64,000 bases of DNA from Psychrobacter frigidicola. Lineage in GTDB: Bacteria > Pseudomonadota > Gammaproteobacteria > Pseudomonadales > Moraxellaceae. The notes below the pieces were generated by a model. It was not told the DNA's origin and did no database searches. It was given only the letters and a program-made list of their open reading frames with translations. The DNA is taken from NCBI RefSeq assembly GCF_007997305.1, contig NZ_VORZ01000004.1, positions 62,001-126,000 of the forward strand. Reading direction: 5' to 3'. Below are positions 33,800 through 43,975 of the stretch, one piece after another. Numbering within the stretch: position 1 is the stretch's first letter; each line of letters begins with the position of its first letter. The position numbers and the translations under genes were made by a program.

Positions 33800-34316
33800 G
33801 GTAATCTTCCTATTATATATTTTGCCATAGAAACTATATCGAGGTGGGGCAAGACTATTGGGTACAATGCGGAGTATCATAACGGTATCGTTCAGGTTTC
33901 GGTACTGCTTTTTTATCTCTTTATGGTATTATGCGCATGTTTTTAAAGTAAGTTGTTAAAGCCTTAACGGGCATTTTGATTTGGCGTTTTAGTTTAGCAT
34001 GTTGTGACCCTTATCACCCTACTGTCACGCTATCTTTAGCAACTATTCTTCGCACCATTCTACTTATACGTTATCTTAATTTTTCTATCCCATTTTATTA
34101 TCAATAGTTTCACTGACCACATCGCATATTATTAGCATCTCAATAGCTATTCTTATTATTGTCTTTATAGTGACTGTCAGTTAAAGACTATTCTTTAGTA
34201 ATCAATATTTAATAACATTATAAAGCCCAGGACCACTTAACAGCATTAATCTGTTAAGCGACGCAGTAGATTTCCCACTGTCTTGTATTATCAACAGACA
34301 GTATTGGCAGTGGGTC
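33800..34316. other. Divergent intergenic region murD / sulP
   Basis: About 510 bp, AT-rich, between divergently transcribed murD and the SulP transporter gene. It must hold both promoters. No terminator, tRNA or small ORF with a ribosome site was recognised. Confidence 0.35.
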
Positions 34317-35855
34317 ATGATTACTTTTTTGCCTCTAACTTTATACAGTGTACTTATGACATCTTTTGTTGACAGCTTACGTGACGAGTGGTTCTCTAAC
34401 GTTCGTGGTGATATTTTATCCGGTACCGTGGTCGCACTGGCATTGATTCCAGAAGCTATTGCCTTCTCTATTATCGCAGGTGTGGATCCAAAAGTAGGCT
34501 TATATGCCTCGTTTTGCATTGCGGTCGTAATTAGTTTTGTCGGTGGACGTCCGGGCATGATTTCGGCGGCGACAGGCGCGATGGCATTGGTCATGGTGAC
34601 TTTGGTTGCTGATTATGGGCTGCAGTATTTGCTGGCGGCTACCCTATTATGCGGTGTCATTCAGATTCTGATGGGGATTTTAAAGCTGGGTAACTTGATG
34701 CGTTTTGTTTCCCGCTCCGTTGTGATTGGCTTTGTGAATGCACTGGCTATTTTGATATTCGCAGCGCAGTTACCTGAGCTGAACCCGATGACTGAACGCG
34801 TTGGCATGACCGTCTATATGATGACCGCAGCGGGCCTGGCCATTATTTATCTATTCCCATTGATTCCAAAAATTGGGCATATCCTGCCCTCTCCGCTGGT
34901 TTGCATCGTTGGGCTTACGGCGGTTGCGCTATATATGAACTTAGATATTCGTAATGTGGGTAGCATGGGTGATTTGCCTGATTCGCTACCGATGTTCTTA
35001 TTACCTGACATTCCGCTTAACCTAAATACGTTACTTATTATTGCGCCTTACTCTATTACGCTGGCAATTGTGGGTCTGCTAGAGTCAATGATGACTGCAA
35101 CTATTGTAGATGAGCTAACAGATACACCAAGTAATAAAAACCGCGAATGCCGTGGTCAAGGTATTGCTAACATCGTAGCAGGTTTCTTTGGTGGGATGGC
35201 AGGTTGCGCGATGATTGGTCAATCGATGATTAACATAAAATCCGGTGGCCGCACGCGTTTATCAGCACTCATTGCTGGTGTGGTGCTACTGATTATGGTG
35301 GTATTTTTAAGCGAATGGGTCAGCCAAATTCCAATGGCGGCCTTAGTCGCAGTCATGATTATGGTGTCTATAGGCACCTTTAACTGGCAGTCCATTCGCG
35401 AATTTAAAACCCATCCGATGTCCTTTAATATCGTGATGTTATCAACAGTTTTAACCACTGTATTCACTCATAATTTAGCGTATGGCGTAGGCGTGGGCGT
35501 ACTATTATCGGCCTTGTTCTTCGCGAATAAAATCGGCCAATTCTTAACAGTCTTTAGTGAGTACGATGACAGCAGTAATACCCGCCATTATTATGTACAA
35601 GGTCAGGTATTCTTTGCCTCTACCACGCAGTTTTTACAAAGCTTTGATACCAGAGAAGCACTGGATAGCGTGCATATTGATGTGAGCCAAGCTCATTTTT
35701 GGGACATCAGCGCGGTTGATACGCTCGACAAGCTGGTCATGCGCTTGCAACGAGAAGGCATTGATGTCAAGGTAGTTGGACTCAACAATGCCAGTCGTAC
35801 GCTCATCGATCGCTTCTCTATCCATGATCGCCGCGATATTGGTCTGCTTGATTAA
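34317..35855 (+). CDS. SulP/SLC26-family anion transporter with STAS domain
   Basis: Inner-membrane anion carrier (sulfate, bicarbonate or another anion). Of its 512 aa, roughly the first 400 form the membrane domain, with the SulP signature [25 protein letters not shown], and the last ~100 form a cytoplasmic STAS domain ([24 protein letters not shown]). The real start may be the ATG at 34356 ([12 protein letters not shown]), which begins at the conserved region. It is followed after 62 bp by a UspA-type gene on the same strand, a known SulP-Usp pairing suggestive of bicarbonate or anion transport, but the substrate cannot be read from the sequence. Confidence 0.87.
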   Translation: MITFLPLTLYSVLMTSFVDSLRDEWFSNVRGDILSGTVVALALIPEAIAFSIIAGVDPKVGLYASFCIAVVISFVGGRPGMISAATGAMALVMVTLVADYGLQYLLAATLLCGVIQILMGILKLGNLMRFVSRSVVIGFVNALAILIFAAQLPELNPMTERVGMTVYMMTAAGLAIIYLFPLIPKIGHILPSPLVCIVGLTAVALYMNLDIRNVGSMGDLPDSLPMFLLPDIPLNLNTLLIIAPYSITLAIVGLLESMMTATIVDELTDTPSNKNRECRGQGIANIVAGFFGGMAGCAMIGQSMINIKSGGRTRLSALIAGVVLLIMVVFLSEWVSQIPMAALVAVMIMVSIGTFNWQSIREFKTHPMSFNIVMLSTVLTTVFTHNLAYGVGVGVLLSALFFANKIGQFLTVFSEYDDSSNTRHYYVQGQVFFASTTQFLQSFDTREALDSVHIDVSQAHFWDISAVDTLDKLVMRLQREGIDVKVVGLNNASRTLIDRFSIHDRRDIGLLD

Positions 35856-35917
35856 ATCGTTGCATCTGGCCATTTATTTCGACTGTATTTTCATTATTAA
35901 GATGATGTGGTTGTATT

Positions 35918-36772
35918 ATGAGTAATTTAAAACCAGATAGTGTGATTGCCTGTTTAGACTGCCCTGATCATGTGCAAGCCGTATTGGATGCCAGCATGTG
36001 GGCATCAGTGCGCTTGCAAGCGCCTATTGGTCTGTTATATTCAGTACCAAGCCTACAGCAAAAGGCTGCCGTTAATTATTCAGGCTGTCTCAATATTGAT
36101 GATGAAAACACCTTGCTTGAGCAATTTACCAGTCACGAGCACTTAAGTAATTCTGAACTAAAAGCACAAGGCAAATTATTGCTTCATCAAGCAGCTGCCT
36201 ACTGTGAGCAACATCGGCACAAGCGTCAGGTTTACACTTTGCATCGACATGAACCTCTCATTGAAAGTCTGGATTATGTCGATGCAAAATCACAATTAGT
36301 AGTCATCGGTCACCACCTTACCTGTAAAGCTACTTTAAGTGGGCTGGTACGTTTAAGCCAATGTCCAATTTTGGTGACTCACACTACATTTTTGCCGCCA
36401 ACAACGGCTTTATTCGCCTTTGATAACCGCGCCACTGCTCATAAAATGCTTAACTGGTTGTGTAAAACGCCACTGGTTCGAGCACTGACTATTCATATTG
36501 TCATGGTCGGTAAAGACACTTCTCATAATTGCGATGCCCTACGTGAAGCATATGCCAAACTCAAACAAGCAGGTATTAACTGTAAAAGATGCTTAATAGA
36601 GAGTCGTGACGTGACAGCGGCTTTGATCCACTATCAAAATGAGCATCATATTGGACTGCTCATGACCGGTGCATTTGGACAATCACGCCTGCGCGAGCTG
36701 CTCCAAGGTAGTGATACTAAAAAGCTCCTCAGTAGTACCAAAACGCCTTACCTTCTTTTCCCTAAAGATTAA
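35918..36772 (+). CDS. Tandem universal stress protein (UspA family)
   Basis: Cytoplasmic protein of 284 aa formed of two UspA-like halves. The second half keeps the ATP-binding signature G-x2-G-x9-G-S (GAFGQSRLRELLQGS, near residues 248-262); the first half has a degenerate version (VVIGHHLTCKA). Tandem Usp proteins downstream of SulP carriers are thought to regulate the transporter. Co-transcription is likely given the 62-bp gap and the absence of an intervening hairpin. Confidence 0.82.
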   Translation: MSNLKPDSVIACLDCPDHVQAVLDASMWASVRLQAPIGLLYSVPSLQQKAAVNYSGCLNIDDENTLLEQFTSHEHLSNSELKAQGKLLLHQAAAYCEQHRHKRQVYTLHRHEPLIESLDYVDAKSQLVVIGHHLTCKATLSGLVRLSQCPILVTHTTFLPPTTALFAFDNRATAHKMLNWLCKTPLVRALTIHIVMVGKDTSHNCDALREAYAKLKQAGINCKRCLIESRDVTAALIHYQNEHHIGLLMTGAFGQSRLRELLQGSDTKKLLSSTKTPYLLFPKD

Positions 36773-37636
<864 letters not shown>

Positions 37637-37685
37637 TTAGAAAAACAACTTATTTAGTGCGATCATTACGCACCGTCTAAAAATA

Positions 37686-37721
37686 AAAACCCCGCATCAC
37701 CTATAGGAAATGCGGGGTTTT
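37686..37721. terminator. Bidirectional terminator between PII and DUF2147 genes
   Basis: AAAACCCCGCAT pairs with ATGCGGGGTTTT, flanked by A and T tracts, between converging genes. Confidence 0.88.
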
Positions 37722-37779
37722 ATTATATAAAATAATTAGGTAGCCTAATTTGTTTTTTGCTATCAGTAATTAAGCTAAA

Positions 37780-38163
37780 TTACTTCTTTTTCCACGTTTG
37801 GCTACGTGAGAATGGCCCTAAATACCCTTTGAGATCCATCGTATTACCATTTACATTGGCAGTCATACGATAGGTTTTATTCTTTGCAGGGTCAGTAATC
37901 GTACCGCCACTGTATTTACCATTGCCATCGGCTTTTAGACCAGCGATAACGGTCATACCAACGTACTGTTTACCTTTTGCGGTATTAGCTTCAACAAGCT
38001 TACCAGTCAAAATACCATTTGATTCAGTAATTTTTACCACACCTTTAGGCTGACCATCTTCAAAGGTCTGCCAGCTGGTGTTAGCCAGTGGGTCAGCGGC
38101 GAATGCCATGGTTGCTAGGCTGATGCCAGCGACTGCTAAAGCGGTTTTAGTAAATAGTTTCAT
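37780..38163 (-). CDS. Secreted DUF2147-family protein
   Basis: A 127-aa protein with a clear Sec signal peptide (MKLFTKTALAVAGISLATMAFA, cleavage after AFA near residue 22) and a beta-rich DUF2147 domain: NTSWQTFEDGQPKGVVKI, LTGKLVEA, GKYSGGTITDPAKNKTYRM and DLKGYLGPFSRSQTWKK. These short periplasmic proteins have a lipocalin-like or barrel character; the function is unknown. Single gene. Confidence 0.82.
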   Translation of the reverse strand: MKLFTKTALAVAGISLATMAFAADPLANTSWQTFEDGQPKGVVKITESNGILTGKLVEANTAKGKQYVGMTVIAGLKADGNGKYSGGTITDPAKNKTYRMTANVNGNTMDLKGYLGPFSRSQTWKKK

Positions 38164-38397
38164 AGATCGACTCCTTTCGTACGATGATGACTCAAAATGT
38201 GAGAGTGTTCATGCTTATTGACTGCTCTAATTGCTGAGTAACATTGACCATTTTCTAATAGTGTTGTTACTTACCATCGATACCTACAATCAGAGTAACG
38301 TAAAAGCAGTTTAACTCATTATAAGCAAATTCCGAATGTTGCCTAGTAATTTCTTTATAGATTAGTATTACTATAAAATCAAAACTATATCAAATAG

Positions 38398-38661
38398 TTA
38401 CAAGAAGGGATTGTCTATACTTTCATCTGGTAAGTCACTCTTACCTTTTGACTCAGGCACATTTTTACTATAATCAGGATTTTTATCAAAAGCTTGTAGT
38501 ATTTTACTGGTGAGCTCGTGCAATTGCTGTGCTTGCTCATGTCCTAACATATTGAGTTGTAGGTCAATATCACCGTAAATAATGATTTTATCGGTTTGGT
38601 TTTCGATGACCAGCTCGCCAATTTGCATACTTTGATGATTATTTGCAAAAGGTTCAATCAT
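38398..38661 (-). CDS. Conserved-looking small protein, 87 aa
   Basis: Not recognised. An acidic soluble 87-aa protein with a beta-strand-rich first half (IGELVIENQTDKIIIYGDIDLQ), a helix (QAQQLHELTSKILQAFDK) and a disordered charged tail. GGAAAA precedes the ATG. Single gene between the DUF2147 and nuclease genes. No signal peptide or membrane helix. Codon use looks like its neighbours, so it is probably real. Confidence 0.6.
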   Translation of the reverse strand: MIEPFANNHQSMQIGELVIENQTDKIIIYGDIDLQLNMLGHEQAQQLHELTSKILQAFDKNPDYSKNVPESKGKSDLPDESIDNPFL

Positions 38662-38743
38662 TTATTTTTCCTATTTATCAGCAGCATTGCGCATTTTATA
38701 ATTATGAGAACAGTATTTACAATATACCAGTCAAAATTGGTGT

Positions 38744-39685
38744 TTAAGCTTGTAGTTGGGCCATTACCCAATCAATAATGGCGACAACAAAAAGCATCCA
38801 ACTGGGATTTTTATCTGTAACATCGGGCATGTCCATCTTGTCACCTGCCTTGAGTGGTAGCGTCAATGCTTGCGCCTTTATCTGTTGGTCAAGCACAGGT
38901 AACACATCAATACCTATTCGCGCTGTCAATTCATCAACACTGATAATCTCTATACGTTCTGACTCGTCATTAGGTACGTAATAAACACCTGCGCTATTAA
39001 TAGCAGGAATATAGACGGCTTTAAAAAAGTGGCTCGGGACTAATACGCGACCTTTGAGGCGCTGGACTTTTTTATCTGTAAACGCTACTCCGGTAACAGT
39101 GTAAGCTTCGCCATATTGCTGGGTCAAAGTACGAGTGGCAGATTCAATATTGCGCCAAATATAGCGATTGTTTCGTGGCGACTGCGGAGCTATATTAGCA
39201 AGGCTAAAGCTATCGTACTGCTGACTGCGATTTGCCATATCTCCATTTGGGGCTAAATGACCACGATCAAAACCAGACCCTGAGTAATCTGATAATTTGG
39301 CGCGCGCTGACATGGGTAGCCGACTCTCTTCATGAAAGCTATCTTCGCGGTCAATTTGTTTGGCTTGTTGCAAACGCTTCCGCGTCAAATACTCTGCTGA
39401 CCACAGCGGCGTTCGCGACACGTCAGAATACATGACTGCAAAGCCATCAAAACATAGCGCCTGCGTATTTTTACTTAATTTAGCATTGGTGAATTCAGGA
39501 TAAACACCACCATAAAAAGACTGACTGCACCGAGATAAATCCTCAGCGTAGGCAGGTAATATTCCGATGAGAGATGCTACTATCATACTCATCAGCGTCA
39601 GTACTGTACTCGTAGTACACGTCCGCAACTTACTAGGATAGATAGATCTACTCTCTTTATTTCTCTGCTCATTTATACGTATCAT
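38744..39685 (-). CDS. Secreted DNA/RNA non-specific endonuclease (NUC1 family)
   Basis: Extracytoplasmic nuclease of 313 aa. A signal sequence ends near residue 47 (PAYA), and the beta-beta-alpha-metal core follows. The catalytic DRGHLAPNGDM motif (general-base His143) and the metal-ligand ANIAPQSPRNNRYIWRNIE motif match the Serratia nuclease/NUC1 family. The last ~20 residues (WMLFVVAIIDWVMAQLQA) are hydrophobic and may anchor the enzyme at the membrane, which is unusual. Likely roles are nutrient scavenging or degradation of extracellular DNA. Confidence 0.88.
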   Translation of the reverse strand: MIRINEQRNKESRSIYPSKLRTCTTSTVLTLMSMIVASLIGILPAYAEDLSRCSQSFYGGVYPEFTNAKLSKNTQALCFDGFAVMYSDVSRTPLWSAEYLTRKRLQQAKQIDREDSFHEESRLPMSARAKLSDYSGSGFDRGHLAPNGDMANRSQQYDSFSLANIAPQSPRNNRYIWRNIESATRTLTQQYGEAYTVTGVAFTDKKVQRLKGRVLVPSHFFKAVYIPAINSAGVYYVPNDESERIEIISVDELTARIGIDVLPVLDQQIKAQALTLPLKAGDKMDMPDVTDKNPSWMLFVVAIIDWVMAQLQA

Positions 39686-39793
39686 CTAACCGTCAACTCT
39701 CTATACCTTATAATATACTATCCTAGCAGGCACCCATCAATAAGGAAAGATATGCTTGCGTTGGAAATTTTCCTTGATTGGAGAACGCAAACC

Positions 39794-39822
39794 GTGACAT
39801 TCTAAACTGTATCCGCTATACT
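39794..39822 (+). promoter_or_regulatory. Promoter of tRNA-Ser
   Basis: GTGACA (-35) and TATACT (-10) with 17-bp spacing, about 50 bp upstream of the tRNA. Confidence 0.65.
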
Positions 39823-39877
39823 GAGCCGTCTAAAATAACAGACAGTAGCTAAACATAGTCTGCAAATGTTACAGTAC

Positions 39878-39968
39878 GGTGAAGTGGGTGAGTGGCTGAA
39901 ACCGCACGCCTGGAAAGTGTGTATGCGTTAATAGCGTATCGAGGGTTCGAATCCCTCCTTCACCGCCA
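39878..39968 (+). tRNA. serX: tRNA-Ser (GGA anticodon), attachment site of the integrative element
   Basis: 91-nt class II tRNA with encoded CCA. The acceptor stem GGTGAAG pairs with CTTCACC, the anticodon loop is CTGGAAA (anticodon GGA, reading UCC/UCU), a long variable arm follows, and the T arm is GAGGGTTCGAATCCCTC. A P4-type integrase gene starts 288 bp downstream, so the 3' end is very likely attL. No second copy of the tRNA 3' end was found in the window. Confidence 0.95.
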
Positions 39969-40113
39969 ATCTTAGTTATCCTCTGTTTTCCTATCTTGTC
40001 CTACCCCATCCTAAACACTCCTTAAAACCTTTAGCAGTGTGGCTCTCAGTCTATATCTACTAACTACTGTTGTCCGAAACATTCCTTTTAAAACCCAGGT
40101 AAGCCATCCATTG

Positions 40114-40196
40114 TGTTGGTATACATGTTGGTATAGAATTAATAACTAGCCTTTTATACCAACAATTTTATATTTCTATATTCAAATATACCAACA
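40114..40196. repeat. Four copies of a 10-bp motif upstream of the integrase gene
   Basis: TGTTGGTATA occurs at 40114-40123 and 40126-40135, and its exact complement TATACCAACA at 40155-40164 and 40187-40196. Two direct copies facing two inverted copies, between the tRNA attachment site and the integrase gene, fit arm-type binding sites of the integrase or an operator controlling it. Confidence 0.75.
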
Positions 40197-40256
40197 GATA
40201 CTTCAAAAAACCCCGTCGGTAAAGGCTTACTTTAATTTCTATAAGGAATAGTAGCT

Positions 40257-41618
40257 ATGCTTACTGATGTCAAAATTCGTAGTCTTAAACCCAGTGAAAA
40301 ATGTACAAGCTCTCGCCCTGACAAACATAGCGATCGGGAAGGGCTTCAGCTGTGGGTGCAACTTTCTGGTACAAAGACATGGATTAGTGCATATCGCTTT
40401 AACAGAAAGCAGCAGAATCTGACATTGGGAAGCTACCCAGATGTACGGCTATCAGAGGCTAGACAAGCTAATAAAGATATAAAGGCTCTGCTTGCTGAAG
40501 GTGTCGATCCTAAAACGCAAAAACGCCGTAAAAATATTCAAGACCAACAAGCGCAGATGTTTAATGACTACGCTTCAGTATGGCTTGTCGAGAGACAGAC
40601 AACTGTTAAGCCTCGCACTTACCAACAAGACAGTAATCGAATGGCTAAAGATGTGCTGCCGATGTTTAAGAACATTGCGCTTAATAACGTATCTTTCGAT
40701 GACTGCAAACTTATGGCTGAGCAGATTGAAGCTCGAAAAGACAGTAACGGCAAACCTCCTAGGGAAGTGACTCGTAGAACTATCGCATTGGTTGAGAAAA
40801 TACTTAAGCGTGCCAAAATGGAGCGGCTGCTTGTATCAAATCCTATCGAAGGGCTAAAGGACTTATATCCAAAAGCAAAAACACAGCACATGAAGCATGT
40901 TGAGCTATCTGAGTTGCCTCAACTGCTTCGCGACATAGAAAAGTACCACGGGCATGATCAAACTAGATTAGGTATGAAATTCCTTGCCTACTCATTCTGT
41001 CGAACCATTGAGCTGAGAATGATGAAATGGGAACATATCGACTTTGTGAATAACGTATGGCGTGTTGATGTAGATAATTTAAAGGTGGTTAGAGGGCACA
41101 TCGTACCGTTATCAACACAGTTGATTAGTGTGCTCGAAGAGCTCAAGTCAGTTACCGGCCAGTTTGAGTACGTATTCTTTAATATGGGTACAAACCAGCC
41201 TTACAGCGAAGAGTTCATCAACAATGCTTTAGATATCATTGGTTATGCAGGGAAACAGACAGGGCATGGATTCCGTCATATCGCTTCAACTAACCTAAAC
41301 GAACTTGGCTACATGGGTGATGCTATTGAGAAGCAGATGGCTCACGACAAAAGAAATAATATAAGAGCGGTATACAACCACGCTCAGCATTTAGAAGAGC
41401 GTCGCAAGATCATGCAAGTATGGGCTAATTTCTTAGACCTACTTAGAGATAAAGGTGAGGTAGTAGATTTTCAAACAGCGAGGCAGCAGATTGAAAGCTC
41501 TTTGAAAGGCCAACAGTCTGACACATTGCAAGATGCTGATAAGCAAGAACTCATCAACGCTTTGATAAGTAAAGGTATCACTACAGATGAGCTGCAAATT
41601 TTAATCAAAAAAAATTAG
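40257..41618 (+). CDS. int: P4-type tyrosine recombinase/integrase
   Basis: Site-specific integrase of 453 aa, responsible for insertion next to tRNA-Ser. The N-terminal DUF4102 arm-binding domain (GLQLWVQLSGTKTWISAYRF, LGSYPDVRLSEAR) is followed by a core-binding SAM-like domain and a catalytic domain with the R-H-R-H-Y set: R249 (CRTIELRMMKW), H337 and R340 (HGFRH), H363 and nucleophile Y373 (VYNHAQHLEER). The C-terminus is ~50 residues longer than usual. AAGGAA precedes the start. It ends overlapping the 3' end of the convergent gene. Confidence 0.94.
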   Translation: MLTDVKIRSLKPSEKCTSSRPDKHSDREGLQLWVQLSGTKTWISAYRFNRKQQNLTLGSYPDVRLSEARQANKDIKALLAEGVDPKTQKRRKNIQDQQAQMFNDYASVWLVERQTTVKPRTYQQDSNRMAKDVLPMFKNIALNNVSFDDCKLMAEQIEARKDSNGKPPREVTRRTIALVEKILKRAKMERLLVSNPIEGLKDLYPKAKTQHMKHVELSELPQLLRDIEKYHGHDQTRLGMKFLAYSFCRTIELRMMKWEHIDFVNNVWRVDVDNLKVVRGHIVPLSTQLISVLEELKSVTGQFEYVFFNMGTNQPYSEEFINNALDIIGYAGKQTGHGFRHIASTNLNELGYMGDAIEKQMAHDKRNNIRAVYNHAQHLEERRKIMQVWANFLDLLRDKGEVVDFQTARQQIESSLKGQQSDTLQDADKQELINALISKGITTDELQILIKKN

Positions 41619-42523
41619 AATATTTCATTACCATCTACATCGAGAAACTCAAGGTTATATGCTGAGTTAATTAAAATATCAAGTAGTGCCGTTTGAGATA
41701 AACCTTTAACCTCAGCCATCTTTTCAAGCCTCCCCTTAGTTTCTTTAGTCAAAGGTAAATGATAAGGCTTTTTTGTTTTACCTTCATCACGTTGTTTTTG
41801 CTGAGTCCATGCCTTTTTCATTCTCGATATAAACAGAATCTTACCATCACTCTGCTCGTAATTTTTGCTAGTAGCAATATCAACAGGATGATCTATAAGA
41901 TCTAACGAAGCTAATACCCTAGATCTTATTTCGCTATGATTTGAATTATCGATATCGGCTTCTACATAGCACCCTTTATCCTTAAGATAGTTTTGTGCCC
42001 ATTCTATTTGTTTAACACACTCACCTTTTAACCATTTCGAATAGTTTTCTTCCCCACTTACTGTATCCCATATAATTTTATTAAGAGTTAATATATCTGC
42101 TTTATTATCTAAGCTTGCAAATGAATCACCAAACTTCAAGAAATCCAAAAAGCTATATATGTTATTCATAGCACTACTATCGTAATTATCTATACTACTT
42201 TTATGATGTCTATTTTCCTGCAATACATTTATAGAGAATATTTGGGCTCTTAAATTACCACTAAGCCATTGAAAATATTTCTCTGGCGTTAAGGACGATC
42301 CCATACATATCATACTTTCATCAATTATTTTTTTAAAATCCTTGTACTCATATAGCTCTAACAAAAGATTTTTCTTTAGATTTATGAATTCTATTCCTGA
42401 GAAATTTTCATTAATAGTATCAGCTAAATAATCACGTAACCAGATCGCTTCCCTATCAGTTAACGACATAACTTTCTTTTCAACATACTTTTTCTGATCA
42501 TAATTATTAAACATATATGCCAT
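41615..42523 (-). CDS. Element protein with ribbon-helix-helix-like C-terminus
   Basis: Not recognised as a named family. The 302-aa protein has a long helical, Lys/Asn-rich body and a C-terminal ~60-residue segment (RMKKAWTQQKQRDEGKTKK, then LPLTKETKGRLEKMAEVKG, then LSQTALLDILINSAYNLE). Its strand-helix-helix pattern resembles ribbon-helix-helix DNA-binding domains. It is AT-richer than its neighbours. The stop overlaps the integrase stop by 3 bp in a tail-to-tail arrangement. A regulator of the element is the simplest guess; no catalytic motif is seen. Confidence 0.6.
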   Translation of the reverse strand: MAYMFNNYDQKKYVEKKVMSLTDREAIWLRDYLADTINENFSGIEFINLKKNLLLELYEYKDFKKIIDESMICMGSSLTPEKYFQWLSGNLRAQIFSINVLQENRHHKSSIDNYDSSAMNNIYSFLDFLKFGDSFASLDNKADILTLNKIIWDTVSGEENYSKWLKGECVKQIEWAQNYLKDKGCYVEADIDNSNHSEIRSRVLASLDLIDHPVDIATSKNYEQSDGKILFISRMKKAWTQQKQRDEGKTKKPYHLPLTKETKGRLEKMAEVKGLSQTALLDILINSAYNLEFLDVDGNEIF

Positions 42524-42929
42524 AATTTCTTACCCCTTTAAAATTTCTTGTGCCACTCGTGGTATATAAGTATTAATCACGTTTTATATCAAGCTATATT
42601 ACATGATATTTACTAGTAATTTAAGAGGTATTTTGATATCTAGATATTGAAATAACTGATTATTTTTCCATATTCTATGAAGGCCCTAGCTATTTCTACT
42701 ATCCACTAATTCTGCACTCAACTCCATTTTTCATTACACTACTAGTTTTTGGTAGTTATCCACAAGCGATTGTAAAAAATGTAGGCGTTTCCGCATTGTT
42801 GCTTTGATATCCTTAGTGGGTTATTTATATTATTAATTACCTAAGCTAAGCGACTAGACTTTAATGCACGGCATTAAAAAATACTGACTGACCTGAATCT
42901 ATGAACCACAAACTCATCGGAGCAGGAAC
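42524..42929. other. Divergent control/origin-like region of the element
   Basis: About 400 bp, very AT-rich, between the divergent RHH-tail and rep genes. It contains a hairpin at 42861-42879 and a DnaA-box-like TTATCCACA (about 42757-42765). This is a reasonable place for the element's replication origin and divergent promoters, but no nick site could be defined. Confidence 0.4.
42861..42879. repeat. Hairpin upstream of the HUH rep gene
   Basis: Perfect 8-bp inverted repeat TTTAATGC-ACG-GCATTAAA, 51 bp upstream of the rep start. It could be an autoregulatory operator or part of a rolling-circle nick site. Confidence 0.5.
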
Positions 42930-43835
42930 ATGTCATACTCACATCTCAATCAACCGCAAATCGTTTCTAACGTTGATAAACTCGTTAGGGCTATACTAGC
43001 CAATCAAATAAGTTTTACAGAAGTTAGAAAACAACTGAACGATTTATATTACCCATTCATGGATAACCTTGATGATGATTTATTTTACTCTGAATCTATT
43101 CATGCATTTATTGGTAGTACTCAATCTATTGTAGGTGACTCATACCCATGTGACGTTATTTGGGATCATGATAAAACTCAGCGATTTATAAAAACGCTGA
43201 GTTTTTATAAAAATGATATTAAGAATGAAAATATAGCTTGGCGCTATAATGAGGGTCAGAATACAAAAAGTTTAGAGAGTCATATTAGAAGTCTTACTAC
43301 TCACTACTCAAAACTGTTGTTTGTCTCTGTCGATTTAAAGTACGCAACAGAAACCAGTCATTTGGTGACGATAGATGATTTCGATAGCCATATGAATAAA
43401 ATGAGAGATTTTATTAGTAACCAAAAAACGTGCTTTGAGCATTTGCAAGGTCATGCTTGGGCACTGGAACAAGGCGGTAAAAATGGCGGTCTACATTGTC
43501 ACCTATTGCTAATCTATAATGGTTCAGAACGGCAGAAAGATTATTACTTGGGTAAAGAGGTAGGAGAGAAATGGCAAGGCATTACGGGTGGGCTTGGGAC
43601 TTACTATAATTGGAATACGGTAGCAAATAAGAGAAAGTATGAAAAGGAGGGGCTATTGGGTATTGGTATGATTCATCGTGATGACCCACTTGCCGTTAAG
43701 AACGCTATACGAACAGCCTCGTATTTAACAAAGATTGATAAGTGTGAGCAACAGCTGAAAGTATGGTTGCCTAACATGCGTACCTTTGGACGCGGTCAGT
43801 TTGATGTACCTTGGCGTAGAGGGATACGTCGATAG
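42930..43835 (+). CDS. Inovirus-Gp2/YagK-YfjJ-type HUH replication protein
   Basis: Likely rolling-circle replication initiator of the element (301 aa). The C-terminal half resembles the YagK/YfjJ family found in the E. coli CP4-6 and CP4-57 elements and inovirus-type Gp2. The metal-binding HUH motif is GGLHCHLLLIY (H189-C-H191), and the probable nicking tyrosine is Y265 in RTASYLTKID. AGCAGGAA precedes the ATG. A UUCG-loop terminator closes the gene. The first ~100 residues are not assigned. Confidence 0.8.
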   Translation: MSYSHLNQPQIVSNVDKLVRAILANQISFTEVRKQLNDLYYPFMDNLDDDLFYSESIHAFIGSTQSIVGDSYPCDVIWDHDKTQRFIKTLSFYKNDIKNENIAWRYNEGQNTKSLESHIRSLTTHYSKLLFVSVDLKYATETSHLVTIDDFDSHMNKMRDFISNQKTCFEHLQGHAWALEQGGKNGGLHCHLLLIYNGSERQKDYYLGKEVGEKWQGITGGLGTYYNWNTVANKRKYEKEGLLGIGMIHRDDPLAVKNAIRTASYLTKIDKCEQQLKVWLPNMRTFGRGQFDVPWRRGIRR

Positions 43836-43925
43836 CGCCCATCCATAGCAAAACAATCTCAGATGTATATTACAGTCATGAGATAGCACCTCTGTTATCA
43901 CAACCATGCTATATCCCCCTCATTC

Positions 43926-43950
43926 AGGTCTGCTTCGGCAGGCCTTTTTT
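43926..43950 (+). terminator. Element terminator 1 (UUCG loop), after rep
   Basis: AGGTCTGC-TTCG-GCAGGCCT (one G-U) followed by T6. The next ATG is part of a short untranslated stretch, not a start. Confidence 0.88.
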
Positions 43951-43975
43951 ATGCCTAAAATAAATAGGAGCCCTT

